The notes under the pieces were generated by a model. That model made no database searches. It was not told the origin of the DNA and saw nothing but the letters and a program-made list of their open reading frames with translations. This document shows, in pieces, positions 1-5,530 of a DNA stretch of 6,375 nt. The translations under genes were made by a program, and so were the position numbers. Numbering within the stretch: the first letter of the stretch is position 1; every line of letters starts with the position of its first letter. Source of the DNA: Clostridiales bacterium (GTDB lineage Bacteria; Bacillota; Clostridia; Oscillospirales; CAG-382); contig DMMZ01000066.1 of assembly GCA_003452915.1 (NCBI GenBank), positions 17,700 to 24,074 of the forward strand, given 5' to 3'.

Positions 1-2153
1 CAATGACACCGACATCAACAACCGGCGGTATAGAGTGCTGTTCCAATTCAGGCACCTGGAATTATTATAAATCTTCAAGCTATACAGAGAGTGTTAACCC
101 GTCAAAATATTATACTTTCTCGGTACTTACAAAAGACAGCGTTGTTCAGTATCAGGTGGACGGAAACATTGTTATTCACCTTGATGAGCTACCCGAGATA
201 GCTTCCGACTCTAAGGGAGGAATTGGCATAACGGCAAATTCCTCGAAGTTGCTGGTTGATTCTATAAAGGTTACAATACAAGAGGAAGCACCTATTTATA
301 ACGAACCGGCGGTGCAGCAGATTCTACAATATGTTGAGAACCCCGAATCGAACATATTAAATGCGCCGACTAATATTGCAATAATAGATTCAATGGATAC
401 TATTAATGGTTTACAAGCGGGTAAACCCTCCAATGCGTTTATGTACATAGATTCGGCACTTAATGTAAATAAAAAAGACGGAACAAAAATAACAACTGTA
501 GAAGAAGCACTTCCGAGCCTAGGAACGAATATTATTCCTGCATTTTATGTTAAAGACAAGGAAACGGTTGATGCTCTTGTTACATTGTTAAAGAGCAAGA
601 AAATACAGGACGCTTTAATTATAAGTCCTGATGCAGAAGTCGCGAAATACGCTCTTAGTTCCAATAAAATACTTAGAAACGCTGTTGATTTTTCTTCAAT
701 GACAGAGGAAGCAACTGATGCGAAATTATTGGAAATTCGTGGCGCGACAACAAGCGCAAACTCACTCATAGCTATTTTGCCTGAGAGTTATGCAACATCG
801 TATAATGTCTATTATCTGCAAAGTCTAGGTGTTACCGTCTGGATTATGAACGACAGTACTTTAAATAATACTAAAATTGCAAAAATGATAACCTCGGGTG
901 CAACAGGACTTATAACAAGCGATTATAAAAAGATAACAGAGAGCTATAAAACTCTTTTTGTAGAAAATACTCTCACGAAAACGCCTCTAATAATCGGACA
1001 CAGAGGCAACCCGACACAGGCGCCGGAGAATTCCATAAGCGGTTATTTGAAAGCAATAGAAAACGGTTCCGATGTTGTGGAAACAGATGTCATGCTTACA
1101 AAAGACGGTAAAATAGTTATTATGCATGACGGAACAATCGCCCGCACAACAAGTTACAACGGTACGGCATCGGTTAATCAAATGACCCTTGAAGAAATTA
1201 AAAAATATTTACTCTGGGGCGATGGCGACAAGTATAAAGCTACATACCCAGATGAAAGAGTGCCTACATTTGAAGAACTTATAATCGCCGTTAAAGATAC
1301 GGACAGCAAGATATTCCTTGAGATAAAAACAGGGGACGCAAATATTGTTCAGCCAATAGTGGATTTAATAAAACAATACAAATTCGAAGACAGAATATTT
1401 GTTATTTGCTTTAATGCATCACAGTTAATAAAACTGCAAAGTTTAATGCCCACAATGGGAACAGGATTATTATGTGATGTTCTTGCTTTTACAACAAATG
1501 AACAAATGCACGAAAAATTATATCAAAGCTATCTGCTGCACCATGGGTGTAATTCAACCTTAAATCCGGGATTTACCAATATCAGCGACGATTTTATGTC
1601 CGCTTTAAGACACAGGGGAATAACGTGCTGGCCTTGGACTTACAGACTACCAAATACAGCGGCTTTCAATAATGCATTCCTCTGGGGAATTGACGGTATT
1701 ACCACGGATGATGCGCAATATTTTAAAGAGATGATTAAAAAGCTTTCCACATCGGACAATAATATCAACCTTACACCAAGCGGAACCTCCACAATTACTG
1801 CAGAAAAGGTTACATATGACCGAACAACTACAAGTATTATCGGCAATGAAAACACTTTTGTTACCTTTTTAGAAGGCGAGGATGCAGTAAAGTTTGAAAA
1901 CGGTACGGTTACTGCTCTGAAAGAAGGGACAGCATCGTTTATGATAGGTTATAAGACAAAAACCGCAGGCGGATTGGAATATGTCCTTTATACACAGCCT
2001 TTCGTTGTAAATGTAAAGGCTGAAACACCCACTGAATCTGATACAGATGTAGATAAATTCCCGACAACAACGGTAGTTGTTTCTGTTGGTGCGGTTATTA
2101 TAATATTAGCAGGCGTTATTCTGTTTTCCAAAGCAAAGAAAAAGGCTAAATAA
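1..2153 (+). CDS. Surface-anchored glycerophosphodiester phosphodiesterase, multidomain, 5' end cut by window
   Basis: This is a 5'-partial gene; the readable part is 716 residues numbered from the codon at base 3, in frame with the window edge. No ribosome site is visible and the first residues sit mid-domain, so the true start lies upstream. Residues 1-93 look like the end of a concanavalin-like fold (GGIGITANSS then VDSIKV, as in LamG/DUF1080 proteins). Residues about 119-318 resemble a GDPD barrel without catalytic motifs. Residues about 327-580 are an intact GDPD domain: H333-R334, E360-x-D362, H375-D376, E440-x-K442, W545-T546 and GIDGITTDD at 562-570. This family hydrolyses glycerophosphodiesters to glycerol-3-phosphate and an alcohol using a divalent metal. 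Residues about 595-671 are Big_2-like, and about 688-708 form a hydrophobic segment followed by a Lys-rich tail, implying outward display on the membrane or wall. The substrate (lipid headgroup, teichoic acid or other) cannot be told from sequence. Confidence 0.88.
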   Translation, partial: MTPTSTTGGIECCSNSGTWNYYKSSSYTESVNPSKYYTFSVLTKDSVVQYQVDGNIVIHLDELPEIASDSKGGIGITANSSKLLVDSIKVTIQEEAPIYNEPAVQQILQYVENPESNILNAPTNIAIIDSMDTINGLQAGKPSNAFMYIDSALNVNKKDGTKITTVEEALPSLGTNIIPAFYVKDKETVDALVTLLKSKKIQDALIISPDAEVAKYALSSNKILRNAVDFSSMTEEATDAKLLEIRGATTSANSLIAILPESYATSYNVYYLQSLGVTVWIMNDSTLNNTKIAKMITSGATGLITSDYKKITESYKTLFVENTLTKTPLIIGHRGNPTQAPENSISGYLKAIENGSDVVETDVMLTKDGKIVIMHDGTIARTTSYNGTASVNQMTLEEIKKYLLWGDGDKYKATYPDERVPTFEELIIAVKDTDSKIFLEIKTGDANIVQPIVDLIKQYKFEDRIFVICFNASQLIKLQSLMPTMGTGLLCDVLAFTTNEQMHEKLYQSYLLHHGCNSTLNPGFTNISDDFMSALRHRGITCWPWTYRLPNTAAFNNAFLWGIDGITTDDAQYFKEMIKKLSTSDNNINLTPSGTSTITAEKVTYDRTTTSIIGNENTFVTFLEGEDAVKFENGTVTALKEGTASFMIGYKTKTAGGLEYVLYTQPFVVNVKAETPTESDTDVDKFPTTTVVVSVGAVIIILAGVILFSKAKKKAK

Positions 2154-2167
2154 TAATACTTAATTAT

Positions 2168-2199
2168 AGCCCGACAGAGTGTATAAATTCTGTCGGGCT
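2168..2199. terminator. Hairpin between convergent genes, probable bidirectional terminator
   Basis: Bases 2168-2178 (agcccgacaga) and 2189-2199 (tctgtcgggct) are exact inverted complements: an 11-bp GC-rich stem with a 10-base loop that can close by two further pairs. It begins 14 bases after the GDPD stop and ends 7 bases before the last base of the opposing LRR gene, so it can serve both. The downstream tracts are only moderately T-rich on either strand (tgtaaaattt on plus, ataattaagt on minus), so efficiency is uncertain. Confidence 0.78.
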
Positions 2200-2206
2200 G
2201 TAAAAT

Positions 2207-3703
2207 TTACGGCTCATCTTCAGGTTCTATATATTTCGTTTCGGAATTAACGACACAATTGGGAAACATTCTTATTATTTCTGAGATTTCTTCATCGTTA
2301 ACATTAGTGTTCCAAATATTCAATGTATATAATCTTTTCATACCTAAAATTGGAGAAAGATCACTTATTGGATTGTCGTCTAATATTAAAAAGTAGATTT
2401 CTGTATCTTCAGCGATAGCATCAATAGTGGTAATATTGTTAGAACTTAAATCCAGATGATTTAAACTTTTCATGTTTGATAAAGCAATAATATCAGAAAT
2501 CATATTGTTGCCCAAGAATACGCTTTCAAATGATTTACCGCTCAAGGAAGAAATATCTTTAATCATATTTCCTGTAGCGACAATTGCTCTAATGCTTGGT
2601 AGTTTGGAAATAACTGAAATATCAGTTATTTCATTGTTTTCTATACACAGCCATTGCAAATTAGAACACCCTTCTAGAGTAGAAATATCTTTTATTCTAT
2701 TGTTACTTACATCCAGGGATTTTAAATTGGGATGATTGGCAACTGGGCTTAGATCGGTTATTTTATTTTCACATAGTAATGCAGTTTCAAGATTATCCAG
2801 GTGAAATATGAATTCTATATCTTTTATACCTGTATTAATCAATCTAAGGTCATTTAAATTTTTCAGTGATTTCAACGGAGTAGTGTCAGATATTTTCATA
2901 TTATAAATAAACAATGTTTCGATGTTGGGTAACTGCGATAACACACTTATATCAGTAGCCGGAGTAAGACCAACTATAACTAAATATTCTAATTTTTTAC
3001 AATAAGCAAGTGGACTTAAATCGTCTACATCAGTTAGGTTAAGTTGCAATTCTTGTATGTTAGGACAATACTTTAAATCATCTAAACTTCCTGGAGCTGC
3101 ATAATTCAAATAATCATCGAAACCTTTGAATTCGACAATATCACTCTTTTTTATATCTCTATCAGGAACTCCTATATATTCTTTAATAATTTGTTCGAAT
3201 TTTGCATCTTTAAATTTTATTATTTCATTTTGAATGACAGTTATTTCACACTTGGTTTCTATGTTTTCTCTTCCTTTTACCTTTGCGGTGATAATTGCTG
3301 TACCTTCTGAAATTCCTGTAACTTGGTTATCAACAATTGTTACAACCGATGGATTGTCTGATGACCATTCTATACAGGCACGGTTAGCATAAATGGGATA
3401 CATATTAAAAACTAAATGGTTAAGTGTGTCGGTATAAATCTCAAGTTTTATTTGTTCAAAAGATATGCTTTCGGGTACAACAATATCATCTTCGCTTATA
3501 GCTTCAGAATTATCATCCTCTGAAATATTTTCAATATAATTACTTACATTCTCCGAGCTTTCTAAAAGTTGTGCAGACTCAGCACTTTCCGTCTGACTAC
3601 TTTCCTCATTTTTAAATACATCCGCAAAGAACAGCACCGAAAAAATCAAAATCGGTATTGCTATTACAACAATCAACAATCTGTTAAAAGAATTGTTCTT
3701 CAT
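2207..3703 (-). CDS. Membrane-anchored Big_2 / leucine-rich-repeat (internalin-like) surface protein
   Basis: The product is 498 residues from the ATG at 3703. That start is chosen because AGGGTGAG (3711-3718) lies 7 bases upstream; an in-frame GTG at 3739 has no ribosome site. Order of parts: a short basic N-terminus, one hydrophobic segment at about 7-27, an acidic Ser/Glu/Asp linker at about 31-74, a Big_2-like Ig domain at about 76-157 (EWSSDNPSVVTI, then VTGISEGTAIITA), a cap-like stretch at about 162-195 (IKFKDAKFEQII), and about 12 tandem 22-residue leucine-rich repeats at about 214-477. The best repeats read LDVSNNRIKDIS and LDLSSNNITTID. No lipobox or C-terminal sorting signal is seen, so the hydrophobic segment probably acts as an uncleaved signal anchor with the repeats outside. 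LRR proteins of this kind usually bind proteins or polymers; the ligand is unknown. It converges on the GDPD gene and lies downstream of the DUF2007 gene. Confidence 0.88.
   Translation of the reverse strand: MKNNSFNRLLIVVIAIPILIFSVLFFADVFKNEESSQTESAESAQLLESSENVSNYIENISEDDNSEAISEDDIVVPESISFEQIKLEIYTDTLNHLVFNMYPIYANRACIEWSSDNPSVVTIVDNQVTGISEGTAIITAKVKGRENIETKCEITVIQNEIIKFKDAKFEQIIKEYIGVPDRDIKKSDIVEFKGFDDYLNYAAPGSLDDLKYCPNIQELQLNLTDVDDLSPLAYCKKLEYLVIVGLTPATDISVLSQLPNIETLFIYNMKISDTTPLKSLKNLNDLRLINTGIKDIEFIFHLDNLETALLCENKITDLSPVANHPNLKSLDVSNNRIKDISTLEGCSNLQWLCIENNEITDISVISKLPSIRAIVATGNMIKDISSLSGKSFESVFLGNNMISDIIALSNMKSLNHLDLSSNNITTIDAIAEDTEIYFLILDDNPISDLSPILGMKRLYTLNIWNTNVNDEEISEIIRMFPNCVVNSETKYIEPEDEP
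2273..3064 (-). repeat. Region encoding about 12 internalin-type leucine-rich repeats
   Basis: The encoded protein repeats every 22 residues on the pattern N-L-x-x-L-x-L-x-x-N-x-I-x-D-I-S-x-L. Examples are PNLKSLDVSNNRIKDIS and KSLNHLDLSSNNITTID. The second repeat is one residue longer and the ninth one shorter. The repeats are clear in protein but diverged in DNA, so they are old units rather than recent duplications. Confidence 0.85.
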
Positions 3704-3710
3704 ATAAATT

Positions 3711-3718
3711 CTCACCCT
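3711..3718 (-). promoter_or_regulatory. Ribosome binding site deciding the LRR gene start
   Basis: On the minus strand AGGGTGAG lies 7 bases before the ATG at 3703-3701, while the upstream in-frame GTG at 3739 has no such site. A TATAAT on the minus strand (3719-3724) abuts this site, too close to leave a usable leader, and no convincing -35 partner is seen, so the promoter of this gene remains unassigned. Confidence 0.7.
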
Positions 3719-3800
3719 ATTATATATATTTAATCTCACGCTATAATAGTGGAAAATATTTGTTGTTTTGTTTCAGAAAGAATTAATAATATTAAAATAC

Positions 3801-3828
3801 TTGCCACAGATATATTCATCAGTGGCAA
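3801..3828 (-). terminator. Hairpin just after the DUF2007 gene, likely intrinsic terminator
   Basis: Bases 3801-3807 (ttgccac) and 3822-3828 (gtggcaa) are exact inverted complements. After one A-A mismatch the stem can gain three more pairs. The hairpin starts 4 bases past the DUF2007 stop codon. On the minus strand it is followed by gtattttaatatt, a T-rich though interrupted tail. It would at least partly separate transcription of the DUF2007 gene from the LRR gene. Confidence 0.6.
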
Positions 3829-3832
3829 AATT

Positions 3833-4114
3833 TTATTCATCTTCAGCTTCGTTCGTATCAATTTCTGTAGTATATGCTTCCAGCAAACTGGCTGCTTCTT
3901 CAAAACGACTACTCTCAACATAGAAATCACAACCGTATAAAGAAAAGCCCATAATAAAGCCCATTACCTGTCCAGAATCTTTTGATTTCTTTAAGTAGGG
4001 AATATCATTCTCTCGAAGGATACCCTCAAAGAGTAATACCTCAACATCACTCAGAGCTGTGGCAAGTAGAACAATTTCTTCATTATCTTCGTTTATGTTA
4101 TCAATGCTTGACAT
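3833..4114 (-). CDS. DUF2007 family small protein
   Basis: The product is 93 residues from the ATG at 4114, with AAGGGAG (4123-4129) 8 bases upstream. Residues about 13-80 fit the DUF2007 pattern: a strand-helix start (EIVLLATALSDVEVLLFEGIL) with the typical 'change of position leads to a next-step ligand' spacing, then NDIPYLKKSKDSG, a flexible G/M-rich stretch (VMGFIMGFSLYG), and a second strand and helix (CDFYVESSRFEEAASLLEAY). The family has been described as putative signal-transducing domains, but no biochemical function is established. The C-terminal tail (TEIDTNEAEDE) is acidic. No signal peptide or membrane segment is convincing, so it is probably cytoplasmic. The gene is divergent from the DUF1836-NfeD-flotillin operon, has its own promoter, and ends at a hairpin before the LRR gene. 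The family call is from pattern recognition only. Confidence 0.8.
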   Translation of the reverse strand: MSSIDNINEDNEEIVLLATALSDVEVLLFEGILRENDIPYLKKSKDSGQVMGFIMGFSLYGCDFYVESSRFEEAASLLEAYTTEIDTNEAEDE

Positions 4115-4122
4115 ATTAATTA

Positions 4123-4129
4123 CTCCCTT
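4123..4129 (-). promoter_or_regulatory. Ribosome binding site of the DUF2007 gene
   Basis: On the minus strand AAGGGAG lies 8 bases before the ATG at 4114-4112, which fixes this start. There is no in-frame alternative with a better site. Confidence 0.7.
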
Positions 4130-4147
4130 CGGCTATATAATAAATAC

Positions 4148-4176
4148 ATAATATCATATTTGTTGATTTAATTCAA
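4148..4176 (-). promoter_or_regulatory. Sigma-A-type promoter of the DUF2007 gene
   Basis: Read on the minus strand, TTGAAT (4176-4171) is followed after exactly 17 bases by TATTAT (4153-4148). The boxes match consensus at four and five of six positions. Predicted transcription would begin near 4141, leaving a leader of roughly 26 bases that contains the AAGGGAG ribosome site. Confidence 0.68.
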
Positions 4177-4203
4177 GCTTACTTTACGAAATCAAAAGAA
4201 TTT

Positions 4204-4217
4204 ATAATAAATATTAT
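4204..4217. repeat. Short inverted repeat between the divergent promoters
   Basis: ATAATA (4204-4209) and TATTAT (4212-4217) are inverted complements separated by two A's. The repeat ends 9 bases before the -35 box of the plus-strand promoter. It could be an operator or just an AT-rich upstream element; in DNA this AT-rich, such a repeat may arise by chance. Confidence 0.3.
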
Positions 4218-4226
4218 CGAAAGGTA

Positions 4227-4255
4227 TTGACAATCGCATGACTGCATGATATAAT
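4227..4255 (+). promoter_or_regulatory. Perfect-consensus sigma-A promoter for the DUF1836-NfeD-flotillin operon
   Basis: TTGACA (4227-4232) and TATAAT (4250-4255) match consensus at every position with the ideal 17-base spacer. Transcription would start near 4262, giving a leader of about 26 bases that includes the AAAGGAG ribosome site. The spacer holds a direct repeat of GCATGA (4236-4241 and 4244-4249, 8-base period). Such a strong core promoter with a repeat in its spacer fits a gene set held down by a repressor, but that is inference. Confidence 0.9.
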
Positions 4256-4271
4256 GTATCAAACGTTAAAG

Positions 4272-4278
4272 AAAGGAG
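4272..4278 (+). promoter_or_regulatory. Ribosome binding site deciding a TTG start
   Basis: AAAGGAG lies 9 bases before the TTG at 4288. The first in-frame ATG is at 4345 and has no comparable site just upstream, so translation most likely starts at TTG. Confidence 0.75.
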
Positions 4279-4287
4279 CGCTACTTT

Positions 4288-4872
4288 TTGAACGCAGGAA
4301 TAAAAAATGATACGATACCCGGCACAATTCTAAAGAAGAAGGCCATGGGCGATGTCAACGGAATGGTGTTTCTGGACAAAATTTTCTTTATTACAGACGG
4401 TATAATGCTGTCGCAGATAAGGGAGATTGCAGGTATTGACAGCTCCACGCTTCAAAATTGGATCAAGCGTGGCTGGGTCAGTAATCCGACTAATAAACGC
4501 TATACCAAAGACCAGCTGGCACGCATTCTTATTATCAACATGTTGAGAAAAAACACGCAGCTTGAGCGGATTGATTATCTGCTCAGGTATATTAACGGCA
4601 ATCCGGACAGTCGTGAGGATGATATTATTCCCGAATCATTACTATACGAGTATATTACCTGCATTATTGACAAAATTGCAGAGAGCAGCGGAGCCGAAAC
4701 AGGTATCGAAGTAGTGTCCATGAAAAAGCACATCGATTCCTGCATACAGGACTATCATGAGCCCTTTTCGGGAGCTTCAAAACGGCTTAAAAAAGCTCTG
4801 GAAATAATTGTCTTGTCTTATTATTCATCATTAATCACAACCTATACCGAAGAGCTTTTCGGTAAATTATAA
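4288..4872 (+). CDS. DUF1836 family HTH protein, candidate transcriptional regulator
   Basis: The product is 194 residues, starting at TTG. Residues about 36-75 look like a MerR-style winged helix-turn-helix: LSQIREIAGIDSSTLQNWIK, then RGWVSNPTNKRYTKDQLARI. Helical stretches follow: INMLRKNTQLERIDYLLRYI at about 83-102, an acidic linker, then IPESLLYEYITCIIDKI at about 114-130. This layout fits the DUF1836 family, common in low-GC Gram-positives and presumed to bind DNA; no ligand or target is established. The final helical part (about 145-192) has no recognised motif and no membrane segment. It is the first gene after a consensus promoter, and the NfeD gene starts 18 bases after its stop, so all three downstream genes probably share a transcript. 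Control of its own operon is plausible but unproven. If the ATG at 4345 were used instead, the protein would lose its first 19 residues but keep the HTH. Confidence 0.83.
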   Translation: MNAGIKNDTIPGTILKKKAMGDVNGMVFLDKIFFITDGIMLSQIREIAGIDSSTLQNWIKRGWVSNPTNKRYTKDQLARILIINMLRKNTQLERIDYLLRYINGNPDSREDDIIPESLLYEYITCIIDKIAESSGAETGIEVVSMKKHIDSCIQDYHEPFSGASKRLKKALEIIVLSYYSSLITTYTEELFGKL

Positions 4873-4890
4873 AAAGGGGGGAAAAGACAA

Positions 4891-5490
4891 GTGATTGAAT
4901 GGTTTAATCAATTGAACACACTGCAGCAGATTTTTACACTTATTGCAATACCTTCCACTTTAATAGTTGTTCTTCAAACAATACTATTAATGTTTGGTAT
5001 CGGTGAAGGTGGCGGTGATATGGACGGCAGTGATTTACACGTTGATACATCCCAAAGCTCTGATGTTATTGGCGACGATGGTCTTTCATTGTTCACTATC
5101 AGAGGAATTATGGCATTCTTGTGCATTAGCGGATGGAGCGGAATGGCTTTTGCCGGAACTAGTATGAACAGCGTACTCGCAATATTTTTATCCACCCTTT
5201 GCGGTTTTATTGCGCTTGTAGGAATGGCATATATAATAAAAATAATGCTTTCTCTGCAATCCTCGGGCAATATTGATCTTGCAAACGCTATCGGCAAGGT
5301 AGGTCAGGTATATATTCCAATTCCAGGTAACGCAAAGGGAAGCGGAAAGATAACTGTTGTTGTTCAAGGTAGCTTCTCAGAAATAAGTGCGATTACAAAC
5401 GAGACTGAAACCCTTAAAACAGGTGAAGCTGTACGTGTGGTCGCAACCGACGAAACCGGATTTTTGGTTGTTGAGCGGTTAAGAAAATAA
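4891..5490 (+). CDS. Short NfeD-family membrane protein, flotillin partner (YuaF-like)
   Basis: The product is 199 residues with a GTG start; AAGGGGGG (4874-4881) lies 9 bases upstream. Three hydrophobic segments are seen at about 13-36, 70-90 and 93-119. Between the first and second is a Gly/Asp-rich acidic loop at about 37-65. Residues about 132-199 form the NfeD C-terminal OB-fold pattern: IGKVGQVYIPIP, GKITVVVQG, then TLKTGEAVRVVATDETGFLVVER. The serine-protease-like domain of long NfeD proteins is absent, so this is the short form (NfeD1b), like B. subtilis YuaF, which is encoded beside FloT and acts with it in membrane microdomains. The flotillin gene starts 40 bases after its stop, which supports the pairing. 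The OB fold is expected in the cytoplasm. It is distinguished from other small membrane proteins by the OB-fold motif and the neighbour. Confidence 0.9.
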   Translation: MIEWFNQLNTLQQIFTLIAIPSTLIVVLQTILLMFGIGEGGGDMDGSDLHVDTSQSSDVIGDDGLSLFTIRGIMAFLCISGWSGMAFAGTSMNSVLAIFLSTLCGFIALVGMAYIIKIMLSLQSSGNIDLANAIGKVGQVYIPIPGNAKGSGKITVVVQGSFSEISAITNETETLKTGEAVRVVATDETGFLVVERLRK

Positions 5491-5530
5491 TAAATTTTAC
5501 AAAAATAAATATATTAAAAGGAGAAAAATT

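Noticed and set aside
545..1855. Three open frames on the minus strand inside the GDPD gene (545-769, 987-1181, 1640-1855).
   Set aside because: They lie opposite a clearly coding frame with conserved catalytic motifs, show no family pattern and have no supporting ribosome sites.
2472..2735. An 87-residue open frame on the plus strand within the LRR gene.
   Set aside because: It mirrors the repeat-coding region; its regular Ile/Leu pattern is a by-product of the repeats on the other strand.
2273..3064. Possible CRISPR-like or recent tandem DNA repeat.
   Set aside because: The 66-base periodicity is in the protein pattern only; the DNA copies are diverged and the frame is open throughout.
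3701..3739. A longer LRR protein starting at GTG 3739, adding 12 residues.
   Set aside because: No ribosome site precedes that GTG, while AGGGTGAG sits 7 bases before the ATG at 3703. The added residues would also put an unusual polar extension before the anchor.
3752..3771. TGAAAC on the minus strand upstream of the LRR gene as a sigma-W/ECF-type -35 element.
   Set aside because: No CGTA or CGTC-like -10 element follows at 16-17 bases. No such pair was found before the flotillin operon either, although B. subtilis yuaF-floT is under sigma-W.
3736..3940. Small open frames on both strands around the DUF2007 gene end (minus 3736-3930, plus 3749-3940).
   Set aside because: They overlap the DUF2007 gene, its terminator hairpin and the LRR upstream region, and show no ribosome site or recognisable domain.
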